A stretch of DNA of 64,000 nt, from assembly GCA_030340625.1 (NCBI GenBank), contig JAOPHQ010004275.1, positions 40,001 through 104,000 of the forward strand, given 5' to 3'. This DNA comes from Merluccius polli. Its lineage: Eukaryota > Chordata > Actinopteri > Gadiformes > Merlucciidae. Shown piece by piece: positions 1 to 22,704 of the stretch. The notes beneath the pieces are model-generated. The model worked only from the letters and a program-made list of their open reading frames with translations. It searched no databases and had not been told where the DNA came from. Within the stretch, counting starts at the first letter, position 1, and every line of letters starts with the position of its first letter. Made by a program: the position numbers and the translations under genes.

Positions 1-1376
1 TGTTGTGGAAAAATGAATCCTAACAATATTATATAAATATACAAAATATACAAAATAATATACCAAATGATATAACCTTCTTTACTTTATTATTAGTTCA
101 TTTAACACACTTTGTATAAATTGTCCTTGCACCTAGAGGTAGCTCCCATCCTCTCTCCAATTGAAAGCTGTTATGTTTGTATTTGTAATCACCACTGTGG
201 CCAAGATGTGTATTGTCTATTAACGTGGCTCCCAGTCTAGACCGTGAGAAGCCCTTTTGGTTTTACCTTTTGCTTCCTTATATTACACCTAAATAGTTCA
301 GACCGTGAGAACCCATCTTTGGTTTGTGTTAGTATCCTTTGATGTTTGTGCCTACAATGTGACTATAAAAGTCATGAACATTTGTTGTCTCAGTGAAGAT
401 GCTTGGTTAGTGCTCCCAGTAGGTCTTCCCATGATCATGCTCCATTAAATCAAATACTTTGCTGTCCTACAAGAAATCATTTTTCATCAACAAATCAATA
501 TGACTTAGTTTCAGAAAGTGTTAAGTGGGTTTTGTCTTGACTTCGGCAAAATAAGTAGCCTATGAACTGACCCAAACAAATGCTTTGGTTATAATCTTTT
601 GTTTTTTTGTAATCCACTTTTGTTGTTTTCGTTTTGGCATGATGAACAAACACATAAATACACATTTTTGCCAGGAAAGAGTATGACATTGGTGAATACA
701 AATACATAAATGGACCAAAAGCTTTGCCTTTTGCAGAAGAAAAATAAAATTTCTTTATGTTGTTTACTTCCTTTGTTGGTGGAACAGAAATCTTCACATA
801 CATTAACGTCAGCATAACAATAAACAACATCTTGCAATTAGTTATTTTTGATATCTTTCTATCTCTTTTGTGTCTTTTTCAATTCCAGAAGACATTCGTT
901 GATTCATGACATTCATGAAACATAGGCAAGACAAATGTGAATAAGTGAACCAATGGTAACAATTCTGCAAACACGCTCAATGTTTTACATGCTCAGTATT
1001 TTAGACTCGTTTTGGAAATACACAGCATTCAAGAACAACATAGTTCATAGTTGTTTCATAGTGACAAAGGGTAAATCTCCTTCTCATAGGAACTCCTTAT
1101 AGCATCAACAAACAAAAGCCACATAAGTGTCTTTTTCTGTTAGACTGATAATCCACAATGGCGACCAAAGACAACCACAGAGTATTTACACTTGTCTCAG
1201 GACGAGACCAAACTGACTTACCCAGCGCCAGGCCTTTCTCTCATTGGCAGGCGCCTAACAAACGGACGGTCTCCATGTCTCAACACGCTTTCCGCGCTCT
1301 TGTATGTCGCCACAGTTTTTTTCAGTTGTTTTTTTTACAGTTTCAGTGCAGTTTTCATGTGGTGTGGGCAGCATAA

Positions 1377-1410
<34 letters not shown>

Positions 1411-2329
1411 GGGGGGGGGGGGGGTTACGTTGCCATGGTTTTTACTAGTGGTCTTGATTAGACGCATGTGAGCAGCAGCAGCAAAGCTCGGTTCCCCTCA
1501 TTGGTAGTGATTGAGCTGTTGCTGCTGGCAGGACGGGAAGAGATCTGGTGGGACTCTGCTTCGTGACTGAAAGGGGAAGCTTCCCTCATCAGGGCTGGTT
1601 AGAGATCCTTGCATCAGGAGCAGAGGTTCCTCCGGTACCATGTTTGGCTGACTTCTTCCTCACCTCGCTCATCCAATGGGGAGTGTTACCGTATTTAAGA
1701 GAAGAAGAAAAAAAAAAAAAACTTTTGGAGACTTTTTTTTGTGGTCTTCTGCTGGCACTCTCCACTACCTCACAGAGGAAAAATGTTTTCCGCTTTTTTT
1801 TACTCGCCACAAAGGAAGAGCCAAGTGGACTTGGTGAGCGAGGCGAAAATATTGGGGTCGCAAAGAATGGAAAAGGGGAAGAAATTGGAAATAAAAGCAA
1901 CGTTGTTACATGAAATGTAGAGCACATCATGGCCCAATCATCATATTATCCCAACTATATGCCCCATTCCCTGTCTCTCCCTCTCTCACCCTCTCTCTCC
2001 CCCTTTCTCAGTCTATTTTTCCAAGGGGTAGAGAAGAAGTGGAAAGAGAGACCATTAGGATTTGTACGATGACGAATGGCAATACAAATTGGGAAGTCCA
2101 CTCATTTCCCCTCAGTTGAATTAACTGTGGCATAAAAAAAAAGTCCATTATAAATTGGCTACATCGAAAGACCATTTAAATGTATTTTAAAAACATTTCA
2201 GAGTGAGACAGACAGACATTTGGGTGGAGAGAAAATAGTCAACTGTTTAAAACAATAAAAGGGGTTTGTGTTTTCAGCACTTAAAGCAAAGGGTTCCAGT
2301 TTCATACTGTTCTTGTGTGGTCCCTGCTT
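1..2329. other. Upstream flank, no gene seen
   Basis: AT-rich, with no frame that looks like protein. It contains a TG run ending in a poly-G tract (about 1378-1424) and short A/T homopolymers near 1707-1740. No recognised transposon ends or RNA genes. Confidence 0.6.
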
Positions 2330-2560
2330 TTCTCTCTTTCTCTCTCATTCACTCGCACCCTCTCTCCTCTATTTCCATTCTCTCTCCTGCTTCCCGCTCT
2401 TCCTCCGTCTCTTGCTTTTCATTTCTATCGCTCTCCTTCCTCCTCGTCCTCCTGCCTCTCCGCAACCCTCCCTCCCCTCTCCCTCTCTCTCTCTCTCCTG
2501 CTCTCTCTCTCTCTTGCTCTCTCTCTCCCTCTCTCACCCACACTTCTGTGTGGCTCCTAG
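2330..2560 (+). repeat. CT-rich low-complexity tract upstream of alpi copy A
   Basis: Almost pure pyrimidine sequence dominated by CTCTCT. It lies 200-420 nt before the start codon and so falls in the promoter or 5' UTR. A possible untranslated-exon acceptor (TTATCACAG) occurs at about 2708. No convincing TATA box is seen. Confidence 0.7.
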
Positions 2561-2754
2561 CCTATGAGCTGGCGCGGGCCCTTCCTTCTAACACCACCTC
2601 GGCAGACCTGTTAAAAAGCTGGGCCGGAGGTCTCAGCAGTGCACTCTTGCTCTCGCTCTTGTGCTCTCACTCGGTGTCTCTCGCCCTGCTGTTGGCCCGT
2701 TATCACAGGTGCCAGGTGTGACCAGTGCACCTCCAGGGGCTCCTGGGGTTAGGG

Positions 2755-13619
<10,865 letters not shown>

Positions 13620-14700
13620 CATGGGGAACAAAACCAAACACCTTACATACAATACACAATACAGATGAATACAGCAGACAATACAACACACACACACACA
13701 CACACACGGTCTCCACACTATGGACTGAAAGAAAGCAGCTTAATGCACAAGAGTGAAAATAATCGTATAGAAAATGTATGTGTGTGCTCTCTCTTCCACA
13801 CAAACACACACACATGCATCCATCTGACCGACCAACAAAAACCATATACACAGCCTCCAGGCATAGAAAATAAGTGTTGTTATGGACACACACACACATA
13901 CACGCACACACGTACACACACAAACACCCTAATGGTGGCACTATCGATTTTAATTGCCATAATTTCCAACTGCCGTTTTTATCACGCGTTAAGTAGGGGC
14001 ACTGGGACGCCGGTTGGATTAGCCACCAAGCATCCGCTCATCTTCTGACTGATAAGTATGTAGGCCTACCATGCAATCAGATAACCACGGCGACCAAAGG
14101 AGGGGAGCGCGCTTATTAAATGCCCTGTCACGTCAAGAGCACGTTGGACGAACTAGCGAATGTTGTTCCGTCACTCAGTGGGCTGCACAAAGATCACTGT
14201 GTGTGTGTGTGTGTTTGTGTGTGGGAGTTTTACAGTTTCCAACGTACTGTTGCGTTGTTGTTTTTTTGATGACTCAGAGACCTTAGAAACTCGCTACAAT
14301 AGCCATCATTTACGATCTAACAACAATTTTCACTGTCGAGACATCGCAAGCAGGCGTTTATTATAATAATGGGTAAAGGCAAAGGTATAACTAGTATAAC
14401 TCCACTGCCTGTTGCGAAGAGTTGACCTTTGACCTCCACCTGCAACCTACCAAAGAACAGAACACAGTTTACAAATCCAGTTCTGATGCTGTACCTCTTA
14501 AATGAATCAAGGGACTAGATTTAAGTGCATAGTAGTTTGAATTCTTATTTTAACCTCATAGGTTCCAAACCATGTTCCTGTAGCTTGTATGTGTCATTGG
14601 AAATCTACCTGGACAGTGATACATGAATGTATTTTATATGCAGATATTGTAATTGTATTTTTGTACTGCGTTTTTACAAAATGTTAGTTACGTATAAAAT

Positions 14701-14706
14701 AATAAA
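14701..14706 (+). terminator. Polyadenylation signal of alpi copy A
   Basis: AATAAA about 1.08 kb after the stop codon and the first clear hexamer in the 3' flank. A second AATAAA follows near 14791. The intervening 3' region holds short CA repeats. Confidence 0.5.
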
Positions 14707-15723
14707 AACACACAAAAAAGGGATTTGCTTGATGTATCGATGTGTATTTGACTTGACAAAAACAATTTTTGACCCAAATATTTGTTGCTGAATAAAAATT
14801 ATTAATCGCAGCCACTATTTTACAGAAGGATAATTCTGTGCGATTCTACTTTTCTTATATTATACAGATTATGGTTACTCAAGATCTGCCTAACAACCAC
14901 ACACACACACATACCTGTGCACCTCTAGCTGACATGGTGGTTGATTATTAATCGACTCATGTGTAAAATCCAACTTCTTATTAAAGACCGTGTAAAGCAT
15001 ACATGATGACGTAGGCGCTTCCCCTTAGCATTGCCCCGCCTCTAACAACCAGAATGCAGTCACTGCTTGTCACGCTCAATCGCAAGTTTGACAGTTAGTT
15101 TGACAGGTATTAGTTATTAGCTTGACAGGTATTAGTTATTAGCTTGACAGGTATTAGTTTGACAGTTATTATTTGACAGTTGAGAGAAGCTCCACCCCCT
15201 GTGTGCAAATGAGCATGTTTTAGCGCCTTCAGCGGACACGCCTCCAGCGTCTCAGAGTTGAGAATAATGCGTATTTTTTCACGATGAATCCTAATTTTTT
15301 TTAAATTATTATTATTTTTTTTTAAAAATCTTTCAAATTTGGCTGGGTGGTTAATAACACATTTTTCTATAGTGTGACAAACTCTAAACACATTACTTTT
15401 GATTTACATGGACTTTGAGCCAACCTTTATAGCCATTGTAAAGTCTCCCATTTAATAAAGAAAGGGCAGGTATGACCCTCATACAGTAGTGACATATATT
15501 TTGTTCTTTTACGACTATAGCTCTTACCAAGACACAATAACATCAAAGCCATTTTTATGTAACTCTATGGCTCTCTATGACGTTTGTATACTATTAGGTC
15601 AACCTGTAATATCATGTTTTATTGTATTACCTTACAATACATAATGCTTCATGTAACAGTTTGAATCTATGGTTGCTTGTAGGGCCATATCGAGATAGGA
15701 CAATTCTGGTGTACATATATAGC

Positions 15724-16078
15724 CATAGGCGTAGATTACGGGGGGGGACGGGGGGGACATGTCCCCACCACTATTTATAATTTGAATTTTGTCTCCACCG
15801 CTTTTAAAAATGTGCAAACCAATTGCGACCGAAAAAATCCCCACATACTCAACTGAAACCGTCAAGTCTAAATCATGCAACCCCCCCCCCCCCCCCTCCG
15901 TTGACAATCGCGCAACCCCCCGTTGACAATCGCCCCCCGTCGACAATCGCGCAACCCCCCCCCCCCCCCGTTGACAATCGCGCAACCCCCCGTTGACAAT
16001 CGCCCCCCCCCCGTCGACAATCGCATTACCCCCGTCCCCCCCGTCCCCACCACTTCTAAAACCGAACTGACGCCCTTG
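15724..16078. mobile_element. Short C-rich transposon with internal minisatellite and perfect 8-bp target duplication
   Basis: Flanked by TATATAGC at 15716-15723 and 16079-16086. Ends CATAGGCGTAG and (reverse complement of the right end) CAAGGGCGTCAG form an imperfect terminal inverted repeat. Inside are six units of GTTGACAATCGCGCAA or GTCGACAATCGC separated by runs of C of varying length. No coding capacity. Confidence 0.75.
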
Positions 16079-16084
16079 TATATA

Positions 16085-16085
<1 letters not shown>

Positions 16086-16141
<56 letters not shown>

Positions 16142-16144
16142 CAT

Positions 16145-16179
<35 letters not shown>

Positions 16180-16218
16180 AACACACACACACACACACAC
16201 ACATAAACACACACACAC
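16086..16218. repeat. CA microsatellite with ATAA interruptions
   Basis: About 130 bp of CA repeats interrupted by ATACATAC and ATAAAC, abutting the right end of the transposon at 15724-16078. Confidence 0.9.
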
Positions 16219-17058
16219 CTGTCATTGGGTATTTTGAATTGCTATATCAAAATGTCGCCATAAATCATTGACCTTATCGTAATTACAACATTGTCAGTAG
16301 GCCAAAATATTTTATAAGACCATTATAATAATAACTATAATAATACAATAAAAACTATTCGATTATTATTACATTATCATCATTTATGTTCCTTGTTGTC
16401 AAATGGTCTGACACATCTATTGTATCTCTAACAAGCTAATAGCAATGTTCTTAGGAAGTTCCTCTTTTCTTAAATGTGTTGTTCTTTAAAAATAAATGTC
16501 CATAAACATGTTTTGTGGTTAGTTTCTTCTTCAAGGTTTGTTAAAGTCATAAAATGAAATAGTGTACTGCTTACTGGAACATAACAATGCCACAGTACCT
16601 CTTTTAGTCACACAGCACTGTACTTTTGGTCCAACTAGTAGGTCCAATGCATGACCAAGATAAACCATTACCCTTGGCCATACAACAATCTAAGCTGCCA
16701 CAAAAGTTATCTAGTCTTCTGCCTCTCTGCACACTAATTTAAACCTTTAAACACTTATAGTCCTATTTATTGAATCAAACAGCATTTTATTCCCACAATA
16801 ATGTTCAAGAACATTTTGAAAATGGCTTGACCACGTCTCACTATTTTAACCCTAGTTGACCCCTCAATGCAGGATATACACATGCATATAACAAATCAGC
16901 CAAGACTTCAGGAGTACACAGAGAATATCTGTCTATGTATGTTTCTATTCATATGTTCCAGTCTGTGCAACATGTGATGATGTGGAATATACATTTATCT
17001 ACAAGGATGAGTTTGCAAATATATTTTACCACTCTCTACCTCAGGAAGCCTTTCGATT

Positions 17059-17089
17059 TGAACTTTGAACCCAGGCTGTGGTTATAAAG
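17059..17089 (+). promoter_or_regulatory. Core promoter of alpi copy B: DR1/HNF4-like site and TATA box
   Basis: TATAAAG at 17083-17089 lies 68-74 nt before the ATG, so transcription would begin near 17112 with a short leader. At 17059-17072 TGAACTTTGAACCC is, on the reverse strand, GGGTTCAAAGTTCA, close to the DR1 element bound by HNF4-type receptors that drive enterocyte genes. The motif match is seen; binding is inferred. Confidence 0.6.
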
Positions 17090-17156
17090 TGGCCACAAGC
17101 ATTGCTCCTCCATCATTATGTTATGCACGCTTTTATTTGAACATACAGACAGCACT

Positions 17157-18124
17157 ATGGCAGGTCTACAAAACATTGCTAAATTTGGATTACTTTTGTT
17201 ACTGTCTGTGGACTGGACTTGGGCCGTTATTCCAGGTAAGGTTAGCCGACCACAGAACCAAAAATAGCTTGTTAATGTGTGTCTTATTGATACGCTTTAG
17301 GAAAAAACTGATTCAGAATTGGCTTTAAAATCAAAGCACATTTAAAATAAGCACATAGCTGTGTTTAATCATATGATTCTAAATAATTTGAATACAAGTA
17401 GAATACAAGTTGTATATGATGATGAAATATCTGAGTTTGAGTTGCTAAAGTAAACATTTGCTTAGTTATGTATATTATGATCTCAGAGGCACTCCACTCC
17501 ATACAAAAACTAGGATTTAATAGGATTTATATTATTATAACATTATAACACAGGTTATATTGAATGATGAATGCTAAAGAGTTGCTTGAAGCAAAATATT
17601 CAGTTTGAATCAAACACAAACTAAATCTACACCATCATTCCCTTTCAAACTGAGAAAAAAACCCTGATAGAGCCCATTGACCGCTGCCTATCGTCTAACC
17701 ACCAAACAGTGAATCAAATTAAATGGAAATAACATGTTGACCACACACTCTTCCCAGAGCAAGAGCTTCACTCGTGGTACTGGAACAACAAGGGCAAGCA
17801 GGCGCTGCACGCCTCCCTCAGCATGACCCCCAATGTCCACATGGCCAAGAACCTCATCCTCTTCCTGGGAGACGGTGAGTCTCTGGGACAGAGTCATGGA
17901 ACATAGATGGTGGGAAAGGTAGAGCAAGAGAAGAAGAAGAAGCAGACATTTTGAATGAAAACATACTGCACTACAGTAGCTAATGTAGATAAATAGCAGC
18001 ATTGTGCTGAGCGACTGGAGACAGTTACGATAAGGTCAATGATTTATGGCGACATTTTGATATAGCAATTCAAAATAACCAATGACAGGTGTGTGTGTGT
18101 GTGTTTATGTGTGTGTGTGTTTAT

Positions 18125-18155
<31 letters not shown>

Positions 18156-20212
18156 GTGGGTGTGTGTGTGTGGGTGTGTGTGTGTGTGCCTAATGTTATT
18201 ATACCAATCTAAACATAATACTGTTCTTTTGAGTGTCAAATGGCACATTAATGATGATGAATATTGGTCTGGTTTTGTGACGCCAATGGCACTTAAGTCT
18301 ATTATTGAAGTATTTCCAAAGCCACAGATTGTCAGAGCGTGAGAGAGAGAGAGTCAATGTGGATTTTACAAAATGTTGCATCATTCATTAGGGATTGATT
18401 GGAAACAGGATAATGTCCTCCCATTAAATATTTGAATAGCTCTAAGCAACACATTCACTATTTACATAATCTATTGAAGCTTCTTCCTTACCAAGTACTA
18501 TCATTTTTGTAACTTAAAATACATCTCATACAAAATCACCCCAGCTGTGCACATCAGGTCACGTTTAGAGCAGTGATCACGTGCATGTTTACAAGACACA
18601 AACCCAACAGCCTTGCACCTTACACTCTCTCTCTGTGACGTTATCTGAAAAGTCGGCTGATCCCACCTCCATTCTGCAGGAATGGGCGTGACCACAGTGA
18701 CCGCTGCCAGGATACTCAAAGGCCAGTTAGCAGGGTTCAATGGGGAGGAGACCAGTCTGGCCATGGATACCTTCCCATACCTGGCCTTATCCAAGGTACT
18801 GAGCCCAATAACAACAGGCTAACCCTGTGATGTTGTCAAAGTCAAAGTGCTTTGTTGACCAATTGTGCAGTGTGTAACACAGTCATTCTGCACAATGCAG
18901 TTTTTACAGCATTTTACCGAGTCCAAATGTTACATCTAGTTTCATCAACAGGCAGATACAGTTTGACCTGTTTCTAAACAGTCTGATGGTGAAAATGTTT
19001 TGGTTGATGTGCAGACGTACAATGTGGACCAGCAAATGCCGGACAGTGCCGGTACCGCCACGGCGTACTTGTGTGGTGTGAAGGCCAACTACGGCACGCT
19101 GGGCGTCTCTGCCTCGACGCAGCGAGGGAAGTGTACCGCCAATGTCAACAATGATGTTGTCTCTGTGCTCCACAGAGCCAAGATGGCAGGTATAGGACTT
19201 AGGGGGTTTCAAGAATTCTACTATGCAGTCCCTACTCCAACATCCCAGCAAATCATCTATCTGTCCACTCATCTGGCTGTATGTCTATTTATCCATCCAT
19301 CCATCCATCTGTCTACCAATCTATATATCTGTCAATCTATCTATATTTTTACCTGCCTACCTACCTATCTGTTGATCGATCCGTCTGTCTGTCCAGTCGA
19401 TCTATCTGTCTGTCCATGTATCTATTTATCTGTCAGTTATTTACAACAACAAAAATGTAGTTCTAGTAAACTAGTTCAGTGATGCTCTTAAGCCTGAGCG
19501 GATGCATCTGCTGTGTTTCCCAGGGAAATCGGTGGGCATCGTTACCACCACACGTGTTCAGCACGCCTCCCCCGGTGCCAGCTATGCCCACACCCCCGAC
19601 CGCGGCTGGTACGGCAACGCTGACCTCCCTGCTGAGGCCGTTCAAAATGGCTGCCATGACATCGCCTGGCAACTGATCAACAACACGGAAATAAACGTAA
19701 GAGGAAGACTAAAATGAGGCAATTATCAGTACTGACATAATATTACAAAGCGTTTATTTTACATTCCAAACTACTTCGATTTTAAGCAAATGTATAACAT
19801 AAATATACATTATACTCAATCACACACAACCTGTCCTGTAAGCAGGTGCACACTTTGACTGAGAAGTTGAGAAGGCACATAAATAGTTGAACGTATATCT
19901 ACCTACATATTATATGTGTAGATATACTTTCAACGTATATGTATATTTAACATATATGGCCATCGGGTGTTCCTTTATCCAGGTCATTCTCGGAGGAGGT
20001 CGTCGGTACATGTTCCCAACGACCACGACTGACCCAGAGTATCCTACGCACAAAGGAGCTCGTACAGATGGAAAGAATCTGGTGGATGAGTGGCTTACAG
20101 GCAAAAGTGTAACTCCTGTTTTTATTAATGATAAGGCTCTAAAACTGACTCATTTGTTTCTCCGAGAAGTGCTGTTTGTAATCGATGCAATAATAATGAT
20201 AATAATAATAAC

Positions 20213-20248
<36 letters not shown>

Positions 20249-20514
20249 CCTTATCTCCTTATGTTTTTCTGCAGAATGCCAAATATGTGTGGGACAAGGC
20301 TGGACTTGATGCAGTAGATCCTGCAAATACAGACTTTCTAATGGGTGGGATAATTTGTATTCATTGAAAATGATTGCTGAGACATATTGGATTTGAATGT
20401 TAGTGTATTTCCATTGTAATAATTGCTCATGTTGTTCAAATCGTTAATTGGATTGGATGTGTGTACTGATGCTGTCACAGATTCGCTATGGACTCACATG
20501 CTTACACATGCAAC

Positions 20515-20588
<74 letters not shown>

Positions 20589-22654
20589 TGTTTTGGTTAA
20601 CTTAGGTCTGTTTGAGCCCAAAGACTGCCAGTATGAATATGGACGTAACATAAACACTGACCCCTCCCTCACGCAAATGATGGAGAAAGCCATCAGGATC
20701 CTTGAGAGGAACCCCAAAGGATACTACCTCTTTGTGGAAGATGAGTACCCTATCTGCTCACCGTAACACATGAAACAGTCAACAGACTAATAAAGGTCAT
20801 ATCATATGAAATGTAAACAATGCCCAACCCCTCTTGGGGAAACATAGACTGAAGAGGTTTTGGCCATATTGGTCTTTTCATTCTCAGAAATGTTCTGTTG
20901 TTTTCTCTTAGATGATATATTAATGGATAAAAAGCATCTGCTGAATAATCCCCTAAAGAGTCAAAACAAATCCCCTAAATAATCCCCTCCATGTGCGTCT
21001 CCAAGGGGGAGAATCGACCATGGGCACCACGACGGACGGGCCAGCCGCGCCCTGACCGAGGCGGTGCAGTTCGACGTGGCCATCGGGCGGGCGGCTGAGC
21101 TGACCAGCGAGCTGGACACGCTGTCCGTGGTCACGGCCGACCACTCCCACGTCTTCGCCTTCGGGGGCCAGTCCTACAGGGGCAACCCGGTGTTGGGTGA
21201 GCGCAGCGGCGGACTCAGGCTGTTTGAAAGGCAGGGGCGAAAAGAAAAAAAGGGCACCTACTGCACGACAAGGGGCCCCGTCAACGCCCAAAAAGCATTG
21301 CTTAAAAATAGGGACAGTGCAGATCAAGAAACATCAAAATATTAACTAGATAGTACTGTTAGCCAAACGGCCCCATGCAAAAATGCAGAAAATATTTGCT
21401 AATGGCCATACAGTAGGCTATGTTTTGAATGTAGCAGGGTTTGAATACTTGTTCCCCCATCTTTTCCACCTTTCACTTGGAAGGGCATCTAAGAGGGTAC
21501 TTCATGAGTTTTCCTCAGAAACACACCTGTAGGGAACTTCAAGTATATCCCATTGTAAGGGCACCTATTGTACGGCATCACATCACATTTTCTCCACTGG
21601 AAGGGCATCCATTAGGAAACCTTCCAACATTTTCATGCATGTAAGGATACCCTTTATACAGCATCCCATTTTCTCTACTGGAAAGGGCAGCCTTTGGGAC
21701 CTTTGGGACACTGTTATGTAGTGGCAGCATAGAGGGCACTTTATCACGGCACTGTTTACCTTTGTAAGGGCATCCATAGGGATTGTCAAGTTTAAACAAT
21801 TGGAAAGGCACCAATAGGGCACTGCATCACATTTTATCCACTAATAGAGCACTCATTGAGACATGATATTGTATTTTCTTGCTATGTTTCCTATGTGAAG
21901 GGCAGCCAATAGGGCACATACTCTCGTTTTCGCCACTCAAGAGGGCACTTAATCCATCCACGCAACATTTTCAACCGGTGGGGCGCCGGGGGGGGGGGGG
22001 GGGGGGGGCAAGGGGGGCGGTCGCCCCCCCTTGCCCCCCCTGAGTCCGCCAGTGGGTGAGAGCATGATCCGCATACATGTCGTCACCATGTTTGACTGAG
22101 CAGAGCGAGACATGGCGTGAGTGACATAGTTTGGGTAAAAAGCTGCTGTTATTCCTCGTGTGCCCGGTTGAAGGCTTGTCTCGGGAGGCGGCCTCGGACG
22201 GCAAGCGGTACACCACCGCTCTCTACGGGAACGGACCGGGCTACAAGATCATAAAAGGCTCCCGTCCAGATGTGAACGAGTCCACGGCAGGTAAGTGGAC
22301 CTTCAGACAGGTGTGGCGGCAGCGCCATCTTGTGGTGAAACGCGGCACCTGCAGAGACACGTGGTTGCATTTGATACTGATATTAACTTTATGTGCAGAC
22401 AGTAGTCCTGTCTTTTATTCTGGTTTTATTCTATCTATTATTGTCTTGTCAAGCACTTTGTAACCTGCTTTGGAAAGGTGGTATAGGCCTATTATATTAT
22501 TACCACCATTATTATTATTATTATTATTATTATTAGTAGTAGTAGTAGTAGTAGGCCTAGTAGTACTAGTAGTAGTAGTAGTAACTACTACTACTACTAG
22601 TAGTAGTAGTAATAGTTGTAGTGGTAGCAGTAGTAGCAGTAGTAGTAGTAGGCC

Positions 22655-22704
<50 letters not shown>

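Larger units (their letters stand above)
14707..17050. other. Intergenic region between the two alpi copies
   Basis: No exon found. It contains three short tandem copies of a roughly 24-bp unit (TTGACAGGTATTAGTTATTA) at about 15110-15170, a C-rich transposon at 15724-16078, a CA tract at 16086-16218 and otherwise AT-rich unique DNA. Confidence 0.6.

Noticed and set aside
15632..16225. 197-codon minus-strand frame
   Set aside because: Made of CA repeats and the C-rich transposon; no protein family.
18840..18910. Possible tRNA or small RNA gene in alpi copy B intron 3
   Set aside because: No A/B box pair or cloverleaf could be drawn.
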